Assembly: GCA_021613535.1 (NCBI GenBank) | Contig: CP075492.1 | Location: 15,934,001-15,998,000, forward strand | Source: Adineta vaga | Taxonomy: Eukaryota > Rotifera | Direction: 5' to 3' | Length of the DNA: 64,000 nt | Program-made: the position numbers and the translations under genes | The notes under the pieces: model-generated | The model's input: the letters and a program-made list of their open reading frames with translations, nothing else | The model's database searches: none | What the model was told of the DNA's origin: nothing | In this document: positions 44,937 to 55,400 of the stretch, piece after piece | Layout of the letters: every line of letters starts with the position of its first letter | How positions within the stretch are numbered: the first letter of the stretch is position 1

Positions 44937-47102
44937 ATGATGACTATGCAAGATTCATTTATCCGACCTGACTCAACAGCTTACTCTTTATCGACAACTT
45001 TAACAGATACCAGTGAGCAAGAAGAACGGTTTAATTCGGAAAGTTTTATTGTCATTTGGCTTGACGAAAATGTTCATAAAACAGCAGATAATGTGAAATT
45101 AAAAAGTCGAATACGATCCATCGTAAATTGTTTTATAACATTTGACACTTTACATGAATGCATTGACTGCATAACCCAAATAAAGGAGGAAAACATATTT
45201 TTTATAGTGTCAGGTTCAATTGGCGAAGTAATTGTTCCGCAAATTCATGAGTTTCCTCACGTCGAATGGATCTATATTTTTTGTGCTGACAAAGCCAAAC
45301 ACGAATTATGGAGCAAACCATTTGAAAAAGTGCAGGGTATTTTTAATGATCTTGGTTCAATTTGTAATCAGTTACAACATGACATACAACAATGTTCGAA
45401 TAATTTAATTTCCTTCGTATCTATTTCTGCAACGGCAGGTGACTATGATGAAAATCTAAATAGACAAGAAGTATCATTTATGCACTTAAAATTGATTAAA
45501 AATATTTTTCTTCGAATGAACAATGAAGCAGCCAACCAAAAAGTCTTGGATGAAAGCAAAGCAGAAATGATTACTTTCTTACGTCGTCAATACATGGGTA
45601 ATGAAAGTGGTCTTAAGATCATAGATGAATTTGAAAATGATTATTGCGCACAAAAGTCAATCAAGTGGTACACTCGCGGTTGTTTTATTTACGAAAGTCT
45701 TAACAAAGCTTTGCGCACACTTGATGTTGATACGTTATATAAATTTAGATTTTTTATTATTGATCTTCATGAGCAACTTGATGAATTGCATCGGGAAGCC
45801 TCGACTCTATCATCTTCATTAAGCACAGTTTATCGAGGACAAGCATTAGTTGACACTGAGTTTCAAAAATTGCAGAATAACTGTGGAGGTCTTTTATCGA
45901 TCAATAACTTTCTCTCGACAACTACTAACTGCGAAGTTGCGACAGGGTATGCTGAAGCAAACAGTCATCGGTCTGGTTTTAAATCAGTTCTTTTCGAAAT
46001 CGAACTCGATACGACAATGAAACCAAACAATGCGTTTGCAAACATCCAACATTTAAGTCACTTCGGAACAGAAAATGAAGTTCTCTTTTCCATGGCCAGT
46101 GTATTTCGTATTCAATCAATTGAACAATTGACTGACAAGATTTGGATTGTAACTATGAAATTAACTAATGACGAGGATGAACAATTAAAAAACTTAACTG
46201 ATCACATTGTAAAGGAAGTGGATCGAACAAATAATCTTGCAAGTTTAGGATTAGTACTAGTCAAGATGGGTGAATTCAAAAAGAGTAATTTCTTTTTCAA
46301 CATTTTACTTAATGAGTTGATACTGAAAGACGACATTCGTGGTCTATCAATGCTCTATAATGACATTGGTTCTAACTATCAAGAACAAGGTGAGCTCATG
46401 GTAGCACTTACGTTTTATGAAAAATCAATTGAGATAATCAGTCCTCATTTAGAAGCTCTCCAAGAAAAATATTCACATGATTCACTAATTTCAAGCACAT
46501 ATAACAACATTGGAATGATTCATAAAACAAACGAAAATTTTAAAGATGCCTTGAAATACATAAGACAAGCACTTGAATACGAACAGAAGCATTCTTCCAC
46601 AAATCAACAACTTATTGCAACATATTATCAGAATATTGGCATAATCTATGATGAGCAGGCTAAATATTCTGAAGCTCTGGAGATGTTTAATGAGGCACTC
46701 GACATCAGTTCAAAACATCTTCCGTCACAACATCCGCTATTGGCAGCGATATACTGTAATATTGGAAGTGTTTATTACAATCAGAATAATTTTGAAGAAG
46801 CACTAAAAATGTTTGACAAGACACTCAAACTTGAATTGATTTCTCTTCCTCCAACTCATATTTCGCTAGCTTTTACATACAATAATATCGCATTTGCTTA
46901 TTATGGTCTCGGTAAATATGCAGACGCACTTCGCAATATGAAAAGGACTGTAGAAATTACACTAAAAACACTACCATCGAATCATCCTTTAGCAATACAA
47001 CGTCAAGCAGGTCTTGATATGATGACTGGGGAATTTGATACTCCCGAGATGAATCTTTTTTACGAGAAATGCTTAGAAGAATTAACTAAATCATCTGAAT
47101 AA
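44937..47102 (+). CDS. NAD+:arginine mono-ADP-ribosyltransferase fused to TPR repeats
   Basis: Single exon, 721 aa from ATG 44937. Residues about 40-200 form an N-terminal region beginning FIVIWLDENV that is common to this bdelloid-type family. The ART domain follows with a full R-S-E triad: Arg in VYRGQ (residue 300), FLSTTT (Ser about 327), and the ExE turn in GTENEVLF (Glu379 and Glu381), which marks arginine-specific transferases. From about 420 to 690 come six or so TPRs (SMLYNDIGSNYQEQGELMVA; SSTYNNIGMIHKTNENFKDA; IATYYQNIGIIYDEQAKYSE). No signal peptide or TM, so it is cytosolic. Known: such enzymes modify arginines on target proteins, and TPRs bind partners. The target is unknown. A decayed copy lies at 34942-36070. 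The frame is fully open with no sign of decay. Confidence 0.85.
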   Translation: MMTMQDSFIRPDSTAYSLSTTLTDTSEQEERFNSESFIVIWLDENVHKTADNVKLKSRIRSIVNCFITFDTLHECIDCITQIKEENIFFIVSGSIGEVIVPQIHEFPHVEWIYIFCADKAKHELWSKPFEKVQGIFNDLGSICNQLQHDIQQCSNNLISFVSISATAGDYDENLNRQEVSFMHLKLIKNIFLRMNNEAANQKVLDESKAEMITFLRRQYMGNESGLKIIDEFENDYCAQKSIKWYTRGCFIYESLNKALRTLDVDTLYKFRFFIIDLHEQLDELHREASTLSSSLSTVYRGQALVDTEFQKLQNNCGGLLSINNFLSTTTNCEVATGYAEANSHRSGFKSVLFEIELDTTMKPNNAFANIQHLSHFGTENEVLFSMASVFRIQSIEQLTDKIWIVTMKLTNDEDEQLKNLTDHIVKEVDRTNNLASLGLVLVKMGEFKKSNFFFNILLNELILKDDIRGLSMLYNDIGSNYQEQGELMVALTFYEKSIEIISPHLEALQEKYSHDSLISSTYNNIGMIHKTNENFKDALKYIRQALEYEQKHSSTNQQLIATYYQNIGIIYDEQAKYSEALEMFNEALDISSKHLPSQHPLLAAIYCNIGSVYYNQNNFEEALKMFDKTLKLELISLPPTHISLAFTYNNIAFAYYGLGKYADALRNMKRTVEITLKTLPSNHPLAIQRQAGLDMMTGEFDTPEMNLFYEKCLEELTKSSE

Positions 47103-47172
47103 TGATGCACTACTCACGAACTACGGTGTAGGTGAAAGTTCAAGATGAGGATTTTCTTAAGCGTAGCTATGA

Positions 47173-47700
47173 ATGAGTGTAGATCTTTATTTTCAAGTCT
47201 CACGCATCACTCACATACACACACCCTTAATATTTTCAATATTGATCGTTATTCCTTTATTACTGTCGTTCATTACTAGAAACATACTGGTGATATCTTT
47301 TTTGATCATTAAGCGACCACATTTTTTCAATAAACTAATATCTGATACATTTTCATCTTCTCCATTTCTACTCGTTTTACAAATAGTTGGTGGAATTTTC
47401 TACGTGTGTTATCTATATATTCCTCTGTTATATATGATTGCTTATACATGTTGGAGATGTTATCGACACGTTTCTGGCATTTTTAGAAATAATCACCAGC
47501 AACGGACAGAACAATCAAAACTGAATGTTTCTACACAAGATGATAATGAACTATCGATAACAACAATTTCTGTTATATTCGAAGCACTTTCACCTCCATC
47601 TTACGATATTGCAAGTACTCAGTTGCAATCTGTACGTGATCAATGGCAATCATTTTCTATAATAAGAACAGCGATTGAAGATGTGATTCTACATATCTAA
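47173..47700 (+). CDS. hypothetical membrane protein
   Basis: The frame has 175 codons. The first 20 residues overlap a hairpin-like CA-rich stretch (CACATACACACACCC), so the true start is unsure, and an upstream exon ending at a splice acceptor is possible. From about residue 20 there is one TM (LIFSILIVIPLLLSFIT), a second hydrophobic part (ILVISFLII), then a third and fourth (FLLVLQIVGGIFYVCYLYIPLLYMIAY), followed by a cytosolic tail of about 75 residues. It could be the C-terminal part of a larger 7TM protein, but I cannot show it. It lies between the ART gene and the PARP-like gene. Confidence 0.4.
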   Translation: MSVDLYFQVSRITHIHTPLIFSILIVIPLLLSFITRNILVISFLIIKRPHFFNKLISDTFSSSPFLLVLQIVGGIFYVCYLYIPLLYMIAYTCWRCYRHVSGIFRNNHQQRTEQSKLNVSTQDDNELSITTISVIFEALSPPSYDIASTQLQSVRDQWQSFSIIRTAIEDVILHI

Positions 47701-47735
47701 TGATAATTTCAATAAATAAGAATAAAAGTTTAATA

Positions 47736-47802
47736 GAGTGGATGTGGGTATGGGTATGATCTCTTACCTTTTTAACCACACTCACATCCTCACTTTATAG
47801 TT
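47736..47802. repeat. dispersed telomere-like hairpin repeat, copy 7
   Basis: GAGTGGATGTGGGTATGGG on the left; the complement of the right end reads GTGAGGATGTGAGTGTGG. Loop about 25 nt. It lies between the convergent genes ending at 47700 and 47853. Confidence 0.7.
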
Positions 47803-47852
47803 CTGACTACGTGAAAACTATTCTACGTTAGTGTCTTGAACGAAGTCTATCA

Positions 47853-48959
47853 TCAAATAAAATCGCACACCGTTGAGTCAAATTCAGTATCGAGGCCATA
47901 ACATTTCACTTTCGGGTCGAAATTCTCTGTAACTACCACGATCCATTTTCTGATTTGTGTCGCCGGATCTTTGACACAGAATTCATCTAGATTCTCGTCT
48001 CTATGAATACAATAACAAGTATCAAATTCAGTTCGCCAGTCACCATTGCTTACAAACTGATGCGTAACAGCATCATAACGCGAGGTTTTACCTTTACCAT
48101 TATTAATCAAATCTTTCTCGATCAGATAAACTTTACCCATTTCTATTTTCGCGATGAACCAAGCACCATAACCTCCATCTCTGCCTATTTTGTATTCAGT
48201 ACCGTCGAGTGATCGGGCGAAGTATGTTCCAGGACCCAACATTCCTGATTTGCTTGGCAGGAATTCACTTTTGACTATACTAACGGCAGCTTTGGGCGTA
48301 GTTTGATGAAAACCGATGTAAGTGGAACTAGTTTCCGATTTCTTACCTAAATTCGATGTCTGATCAGATTCAGGCAAATCTGACCAACATTTTTGTGGCT
48401 TAAAACTGCTGTAATGGAAAGTGGCAACATGTTCAAGTGTCCTCTTTGCACATGGATTTTGTGAGCAAGATCGATTATCCCATTTGTCTCCTTTCAAATA
48501 TGCAGCAGTGAGAATGTATGACATATAGCGCCGATGTTTACGCGAACGGCAGCAGCAACATGTTGTGTCCAGATAAGGAGTATAATGCCACCAAACACAA
48601 TAATGATATAGATCAAGCAGAAATGTTAAAAATACGCAAATCAATATAAACGCGCAGTATTTTGCTAGAAGACTGGGTCGATTTCCTAGATGATCGCTGG
48701 TAGCGTACAAAGCAATAGCTATGATTCTTAAAAGAACAATAATACCGAGAAATCCTAAACGCACGAAAAAGCGTCTTTTTGGTCTTGGTCTGTAACATGG
48801 AAAATTACAATCCAAAGTAACGAAACGACGAAGTGCTTTGTTTTGGAAAAATTTTCGTATCCATCCTTTTGTGCTGAGGCTATTAGTAGTTGAAGATGGT
48901 TTATCACTACTGCGATAAAATTTTATAGAAGAAAATAAACAATTTGAAAAGAAGTACAA
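47853..48959 (-). CDS. membrane protein with PARP/Gig2-like ADP-ribosyltransferase domain
   Basis: The frame spans 368 codons. Two TM helices (RLGFLGIIVLLRIIAIALYAT and KYCAFILICVFLTFLLDLYHY, joined by SDHLGNRPSLLA) are followed by a cytosolic Cys-rich loop and a C-terminal domain. Its GFHQTTP, MLGPGTYFARS and EFCVKDP blocks match the H-Y-E order of PARP-type and Gig2-like domains. Transfer activity is not certain. The first residues of the frame have no ATG; an upstream exon reading NENISQTSNSRYTAAF and SSLVPTLMGLLTTLLIIVLL (about 48911-49080) joins in phase through a 37-nt intron at 48874-48910 (GTAGTG..TACTAATAGCCTCAG). The start exon is probably further right. It is convergent with the genes at 44937 and 47173. 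Confidence 0.65.
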   Translation of the reverse strand: MYFFSNCLFSSIKFYRSSDKPSSTTNSLSTKGWIRKFFQNKALRRFVTLDCNFPCYRPRPKRRFFVRLGFLGIIVLLRIIAIALYATSDHLGNRPSLLAKYCAFILICVFLTFLLDLYHYCVWWHYTPYLDTTCCCCRSRKHRRYMSYILTAAYLKGDKWDNRSCSQNPCAKRTLEHVATFHYSSFKPQKCWSDLPESDQTSNLGKKSETSSTYIGFHQTTPKAAVSIVKSEFLPSKSGMLGPGTYFARSLDGTEYKIGRDGGYGAWFIAKIEMGKVYLIEKDLINNGKGKTSRYDAVTHQFVSNGDWRTEFDTCYCIHRDENLDEFCVKDPATQIRKWIVVVTENFDPKVKCYGLDTEFDSTVCDFI

Positions 48960-49200
48960 TTATCAATAGTGTGGTAAGTAATCCCATCAATGTAGGAACA
49001 AGAGAACTAATCCAGTCGATAGTGAAGGCAGCTGTGTACCTTGAATTGGATGTTTGAGAAATATTTTCGTTGTCGTCTGATGGCGAAAAATATATTTACA
49101 ATCGAATGATACCCAAATACATTTCCACCATGGCAATTAAAGCATGAAATTGCGGCAGCGTTTTGTAAAAGCGAGGTAAGTGACAACAACAGGGATTCAT

Positions 49201-49684
49201 GTTAAAATACAAAATTTCTTATCGACGTATACAATACTGTTGATTTTATTCTTCTTCTGAAAAACTCTCAATGAATTTATACGATTATTTTAATTCTCCT
49301 TATCAAACATTCTTTACGTAGTAAAAATGACACGATATGATAACAAAGAAAAAAAAATCAGTCGAGAGAATGTCTTTGTTTTCTCTGGACATAGATAAAG
49401 TATTATACTGAATCAATAAATAAGAAAAGTATTGTGTCATTCGATAATAACGGATACAGGTAATGATACATTGAGATTCGAATAATTTACAATTTCTTCC
49501 TATGAAATATACCACAATCGTACAATAGAAAAAAAACTACTCGAAACGTAAACAATACAATTCAATACAATGACCAGCAATAATGGAACAGTTAAATCTT
49601 ATATTTATTACGATTAAACTCCATAAGTGTATAAACTGATACTGATTAGATATTATTTTAGGACCTTTATTTATTCTGTTAAAA
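49201..49684. other. intergenic, no supported gene
   Basis: About 480 bp of AT-rich DNA. A minus-strand frame at 49303-49515 shows no domain. The region may hold the first exon of the PARP-like gene. Confidence 0.4.
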
Positions 49685-51096
49685 TCAAGGAATTATTTGT
49701 TTCCATGGATTTGCCAATGGTTCACCGACAAATATACCTTGAAATACTTGAAGAACACTTTTCCAATATGCTTCAATAAGAGTTTGACCTTTAGTATATT
49801 GTAAAATCATAATTGTTGGATCGGGAAATTTCTGAGCATAAGCACATGGTTCACTAACAGTTCCAAAAGTTCCTGTAACACCACCAGCAATAAATTGAAG
49901 TACAGACATTTGAGAAGAATCAGTAAGCATCCCTCCATACGAAGTTAAATGATCTGCTATAGCACCTGCTGGAAAGATATTCTTATCGATATTACTAACA
50001 GATTGTAATCCTTGAAAATAGAATAATGCATCTGTTGTATTTGAAATATAATTTGCATTCTTAATTTGAACATTAACCGAAGAACTCAAAACATTTCCTA
50101 AATTAGCCGAAGGAAATATTCTTGCTCGAAGACTTCGTGTTGAATCAGTTGTATTCATAATATAAGCAGAACCGTGTGGATGAGTTCTATCAGATGCAAT
50201 TCCTCGATCAATCATTGCTTTTGCTTGATCAACAGTAAGCGCGGCAAGCATCATTGCTGGACGCATTTTAAAATCTGTAAATGGTTGAGTTGAAGTCGAA
50301 TTATAATAAGGAGATGAAGTAGCCCAATTACAAGTTGCTGAACAAGGACCTCCCATATAACCTAATGCAAACGCTGAAGTTATAGAATTACATTCAACAC
50401 GATAAGGTGTTTTCCAAGCTATTGCTAACACTTGAACAGTATTTGATAAGACACTGTCGACATGAGCTTTCAATACTTGAAATTCAGCACTACTTAATTG
50501 TACTTTGGTAGAAATATTCAGATGTACTATATTTTCTGTAGGAATATAACGACGTGTTCGATAATATTCAGCAATAATCACACTTTCCGGATCATTGTCA
50601 TTGACTAACAAACCAACTTGGCGGGCTCGCAGACCACTTAGCTGAGGAAGTATAACGGAAACTTCTGAAGTTGTATTCATTCCTCCTGTATTTAATCTTG
50701 CAATTACTCGAAAATAATACGTAGATCCATTCTCAAGTCCCGTAATTGTCAATGAAGGAAATAAAGATATTAATGTTTTTGTATAAACTTGAGAAGTTGT
50801 ACCATATTCAATCTTATATTCCAGTACTAAAGGTAATGCATCCCAAGTTAATGTTGCCTTTTCATCACCAGATACAACTTTCACAATTGCAAACTTTGTT
50901 AATTGTCGTTTCGTCAATTCTAAATAAATAATAAACGTATAATGAAGCTTTTCTTTTCAAGTCTTCTATATCTTTGTGTTAGATTTCACAATGACTTTAC
51001 GATGTTTATCTTACTTTTTATAGAACTACCGTTTGTCACAACAATAATACTTAATAAGAAAGAAAATATAAAGACTCCACCGATAATATTCTTCAT
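49685..51096 (-). CDS. secreted fibronectin type III + TIGR03790-like domain protein
   Basis: Two exons, 51030-51096 and 49685-50919 (110-nt intron, phase 1), give 433 aa. Exon 1 is a signal peptide, MKNIIGGVFIFSFLLSIIVV. Residues about 30-110 form a fibronectin type III domain (ATLTWDALP, YKIEYGTTS, GLENGSTYYFRVIA). Next comes ARQVGLLVNDNDPESVIIAE followed by YRTRRYIPTENIVHLNI, which is the opening of the bacterial TIGR03790 family; further signs are AIAWKTPYRVECNS and GGVTGTFGTVSEPCAYAQKF, where a His- or Cys-type catalytic centre is suspected in that family. Known: TIGR03790 proteins occur mainly in bacteria, and their role is not established. This makes it a horizontal-transfer candidate that has gained an intron and a signal peptide (inference). 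Confidence 0.72.
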
Positions 51097-51933
51097 TTTT
51101 GTATGCTTCAGAATATAAAATACTACTGTCTTTATATTCTGTATGTGTGCTATAAAGATATTGATTTTTGTTTTAAATTTGTAAATCCTATAAAATTGAA
51201 AAAGAAACTGAGAGATTAACAAAACGAATGAAACAAATATATCGAGTATTTCGAGTACTTTCACTTTTTGAGAGAAACAAATATAGTTGAGGATGTGCGT
51301 AAGCGAGTTTCAGTATAGAATATCTTGAGTTTATTCACTTTTTCTCTTATGATCTTGAAGATTTAATGACATTATATGATGATTTGTAGAAGAATAAAAT
51401 AGAAATATCGATTCTCTTTTCAGCTAAATATTCGTTTTATTTTCTAATCCTTGCAAAGTTTTACAAAAGATTAATATAATTTTTATTTCGTTTCTTTTAA
51501 CGGTTTTAGGTGAGTTTTAGAAAAAATGTGAGGATGTGGATGAGGGTCACTGCTGAGAGAAGAAATACCAACACTTACACCCCAAATTTGTCAAGAAAAT
51601 CTTTGAAAGTTAACATCTGAAATGCTTTACTTTCTTCCTCTTTCATACGCAGTATAGAAAAATGAGCTTTATGATTGAGTTCGTTCAGCATAAACTGCAA
51701 ATCTGTCTGTCTGACATACCACTAGACCGTATAACATATTTAATTCTCTACTAGAAAACCCTTGCTTTTTTTAGACAGAATAGATAAGTTAAAAAACTTC
51801 TCGAATTTTATAGAAGGACTATTTCGGATAGGAAATTTTTTAAATTTTATTCTTTAGAAGAAAAAAACACATTTTATATATTCGATATTATGTTCTCTGG
51901 CGATTGTTCTTTATTTGATGTCGTTTTCATCAA
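51097..51933. other. intergenic with one hairpin and one solo arm
   Basis: A solo arm (GTTGAGGATGTGCGTAAG) lies near 51286, and hairpin copy 8 at 51527-51591. No gene. Confidence 0.5.
51527..51591. repeat. dispersed telomere-like hairpin repeat, copy 8 (diverged)
   Basis: TGTGAGGATGTGGATGAGGG on the left; ACACTTACACCCCA on the right. Arms are imperfect. Confidence 0.5.
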
Positions 51934-52845
51934 TTATTGACATTTTAATTTGCTAAAGACCTTGAGAAAATCTTTACGAAATGCGTTGGATGCTACAAAG
52001 TACGTATAGAACGGAGTTGCAAAGCTTAAATATATAAGTATTGCTCCAATAGTAGAGAAGAAACTTTCAATTTGAATATATTCTTGACTTTTATTTATTT
52101 CCATATAATTACTAACTGCAATTTCTAAAACGATGAATGGATAAAGAAAAATTGTTAATACATAGACAATTGCTTGAGCAAATACTATAAGAAATAATTC
52201 TCGATCTCGACGATGAATAACAACAGCATCATTATTATTTGTAGGTCGAATACGTTTATGTAATCTAATCAAATTACGATAAGATAAATAAGCAAATACG
52301 ATCATTAATATTGGTGGAATAAACGAAAGAAATATTGCAAGATAAACAGAATAAATTATGGAATATGTACGAACGAATGTACATGATCTATTAATTGTTG
52401 CGAATAATAATGAAGGAATAGATATAATATGCCAAAAAATAATCATTATTCCGATAATAAATCGAGATGTTGAAGATTTATTAATAAATCTAAAACATTT
52501 ATATTGAGTGACTAAAACGAAACGATCAATACATGCAAGTACTGCGAAATATACAGCTGCTTGTTGCCATGATTGAGATAAATAATAACGTAATTGACAA
52601 AGAATAATAGAATTATTTGTTGGATTTCCATAATCTATTCCATAGAGTGATAATGATACATTGAATGTTAAACAAATACTATTAAATAAAGCATTGAATA
52701 ATAAATACATTGCACATGAACTTTGACGACGTTGACTAAACATAATTACAATACAGATATTACCAAGATTACCCAAAATTACGATAATAGGTGTTCCATA
52801 ACGAATTATTTGAATTTGTATAAACGGTAACATTGATGTTGACAT
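51934..52845 (-). CDS. rhodopsin-like 7TM receptor (divergent)
   Basis: Single exon. The frame is open well upstream, but the natural start is ATG 52845 (MSTSMLPFIQIQIIRYGTPI), giving 303 aa with the short N-terminus usual for this class. TM1 contains IIVILGNLGNICIVIMF with the class A GN motif. TM3 ends ACIDRFVLVTQ (DRF in the DRY position). TM5 is near YLAIFLSFIPPILMIVFAY, followed by a basic loop with RRDREL, TM6 (IVFAQAIVYVLTIFLYPF), and TM7 ending in ATPFYTYF in the NPxxY position. Conserved cysteines (ILCQLRYYL before TM3 and NRSCTF after TM4) allow the usual disulfide. Of the three intact 7TM genes in the window this is the one closest to class A consensus. Ligand unknown. Confidence 0.78.
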   Translation of the reverse strand: MSTSMLPFIQIQIIRYGTPIIVILGNLGNICIVIMFSQRRQSSCAMYLLFNALFNSICLTFNVSLSLYGIDYGNPTNNSIILCQLRYYLSQSWQQAAVYFAVLACIDRFVLVTQYKCFRFINKSSTSRFIIGIMIIFWHIISIPSLLFATINRSCTFVRTYSIIYSVYLAIFLSFIPPILMIVFAYLSYRNLIRLHKRIRPTNNNDAVVIHRRDRELFLIVFAQAIVYVLTIFLYPFIVLEIAVSNYMEINKSQEYIQIESFFSTIGAILIYLSFATPFYTYFVASNAFRKDFLKVFSKLKCQ

Positions 52846-54046
52846 TATCGCTATTTTAATCGTACTAAATAATAAAGAATACGATCCGTATGAAACTAGT
52901 AAGTATTGAAACGTAGACAAGTTTTCTTTTCTTTTCAAATCATGTTGTAATATAAAGAACATGCCTTTATATAAAAATAAAATATTCATCATATTAAAAA
53001 ATTCTCCCACGGCTTTTTTAGTCAAAAAAAAGCTCAAAATATTATAGCTAATATGACATATGCCTTCTAATATAGTATAGTGTCGTGTCACAACATTGTA
53101 AATCAGTTTAATCAAAATTCCATTTATCAGTAATTATTTCTTTTTGTAGAATAAGAAAAGAAAAATGAGCGCAAAATCTAAGTCATTTGTTCAGTTCATT
53201 ACCATAACAGGTCACAGTCGCATATAAACTATGTGAAATCTACCTTTTAGACACAAAAGACCTGTGGTAAAAAGTCTTTTGATGGGTAATTATATTATTA
53301 ATTATATGAAGTTCAGAATACCATAGGGCTTCAAAGAAATAGTAGTGTTAAACTTGAATTGAAATTTCCATTGAACACAACTTCTTTCCTCTACAGTAAT
53401 TGTTTTTTTTTAAAAGAAAAATAATGAAATATTTCTAAGGAAGCGAAAAGAAGAATGTAATTAAGGAAAACTCGAGTTTTGAAAATGATTGCTTAGAACA
53501 ATATGTTGTTAAGCAAAGCAACAGAGAATTGATATATGCATTCTTTTTCACATGACAAACAAAATTGCTTTGTCCGAGTCTTGAATTATAAAACATGCTA
53601 TAATATAAACTACTGTGTTTGTTATAACTTCTGATAAAATTAATTCATAAATATCATACAATACAAGTACACACATTCTTAGTCTTGTATTTCTTCTAAT
53701 GATTGAAATATGAGATTAATATGTATACTCAAAAAGTGTTTATATTTATACATGTATTACAGTTAATATTCAATGTGAGTATAAGATTAAACTATAACGA
53801 TGTATTTGTGTATGTTATACAGAATTAGGAAAGGAAAAGAAGAAATATTTTTTTCTATTGTTTGTATCATATACTCTTTGAACGATAGTAATTACATCGA
53901 TAATTGAAAAAACATAATTATATAAATTCTTCAAAGTATAATAACGTTGAATTATATAAACATTTTCAAAAAAAACCCATTGCATATCTGACAGACGTTT
54001 TAGATCATTAGCTTTTGTTGAATAGAAACAAAAAGAGAATAATACA
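52846..54046. other. intergenic, no supported gene
   Basis: About 1.2 kb of AT-rich DNA between divergent genes (7TM leftward, NHL rightward). The frame at 53815-54093 (-) lies over the NHL start and is a shadow. Confidence 0.5.
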
Positions 54047-55400
54047 ATGATTTCAATGAATAATTTCAAATTCTGCTTTATTTTATTCATCATCGGACAA
54101 ATATCAGGTAAACGATCACTATTGTTGTTTTTTTCTGTTTATATTAATGTGAAACCTTTCATTCTTATTTCTTCTAATGTAAATTTCTTTAAGGTCTTTC
54201 ATTAAATCAACCAAAATTTTGTTCATCAGCAATGTGGAATTCTAGTGGAGTTACTTTTGCAACAAGTGTCAATCAGTTGACTAATGGATCAGTTTACTCT
54301 TTATTTATCAAGAATAACAATGAAATTTATGTTGTCGATGATAAAAAGTCTCGAATTCATATTTGGTTAAATAATTCGATAAATTCAACTATAACAATAA
54401 AAGGCAATTTATCAAATCCAAGATCTGTTTTTGTTCATGATAATAATGATATCTATATTGATAATGGATATTCACTTGGTCGAATTGAAAAATGGACATT
54501 AAATAGCAATATAAGTATTCCTATAATGTATGTACCAACATCATGTTATGATCTTTTTATTGATATTAATGATACAATATATTGTTCATTGGATATTTAT
54601 CATAAAATTGTAAAAAAATCGTTAGGAAATAATGAAACAGGAATGATCACTATTGCTGGAACTGGAAGTGCTGATTCGACTGCGACTACATTTAATTATC
54701 CAAATGGAATATTTGTTGATCTGAATTTTAATATGTATGTTGCTGATTGTCTTAATCATCGAATTCAATTTTTTCGACCAGGACAATCAAATGGAATAAC
54801 TATTGCAGGAATTACATCAATAAATACGACAATTAGTCTTAATCGTCCAACGGGAATTACACTTGATGACGATGGTTATTTATATATTGTTGATCATTAT
54901 AATAATCGGATTGTTAGAGGAAAATCGAATAGTTTTCGATGTCTACTTGGATGTTCTGCTACGGGAACAGAAGCTATTCTTTTAGGAAATCCACGACATA
55001 TGGCTTTCGATAGTTTTGGAAATATTTATGTTGCTGATTGGGGAAATAATCGAATTCAAAAATTTCTTTATCTCAAATCTTCATGTGGTAAATTAAAAGA
55101 AAAATATGTTAATAAATCATGGTTCTCTTTTCATCTCTAGATCCAACCACTACGAGTACTACTACGTCATCTACACAAGGTTTGTTCTCTTGTTTTCCTT
55201 AAAGTTAATAACATTGGTTTATCTAATCTATTTAAGGATCATCAACTACATCGATACGAAGAAACACAACAGTTTTAACAACCAAAAGAGAAAATAGTAG
55301 TTCTACAATAATAATTAATACACCTGCAATATCACGCTCAACAAGGATAATAATTGGATACGCTGTACAATGTTTGGTACTCTTGGCATTTTATATCTAA
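54047..55400 (+). CDS. surface NHL beta-propeller protein with Thr/Ser tail and hydrophobic C-terminus
   Basis: Four exons: 54047-54107, 54194-55087, 55141-55179 and 55237-55400; introns of 86, 53 and 57 nt; phases agree, 385 aa. Exon 1 encodes a signal peptide (MISMNNFKFCFILFIIGQIS). Exon 2 is a divergent NHL propeller (ITIAGTGSADSTATTFNYPN, MYVADCLNHRIQFF, IYVADWGNNRIQKF) with N-glycosylation sites. Exons 3 and 4 give a Thr/Ser-rich stretch (DPTTTSTTTSSTQGSSTTS) and a hydrophobic end (IIIGYAVQCLVLLAFYI) with no basic tail, as expected for a GPI-anchor signal. The order is opposite to that of the genes near 22 and 25 kb, where the stalk precedes the propeller. It has the same design as the gene at 57624-59139. 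Confidence 0.78.

Noticed and set aside
10266-51591. Hairpin repeats considered as a CRISPR array or intrinsic terminators
   Set aside because: Copies are kilobases apart with no spacers of even length, lack a U-run rule, and the genome is eukaryotic.
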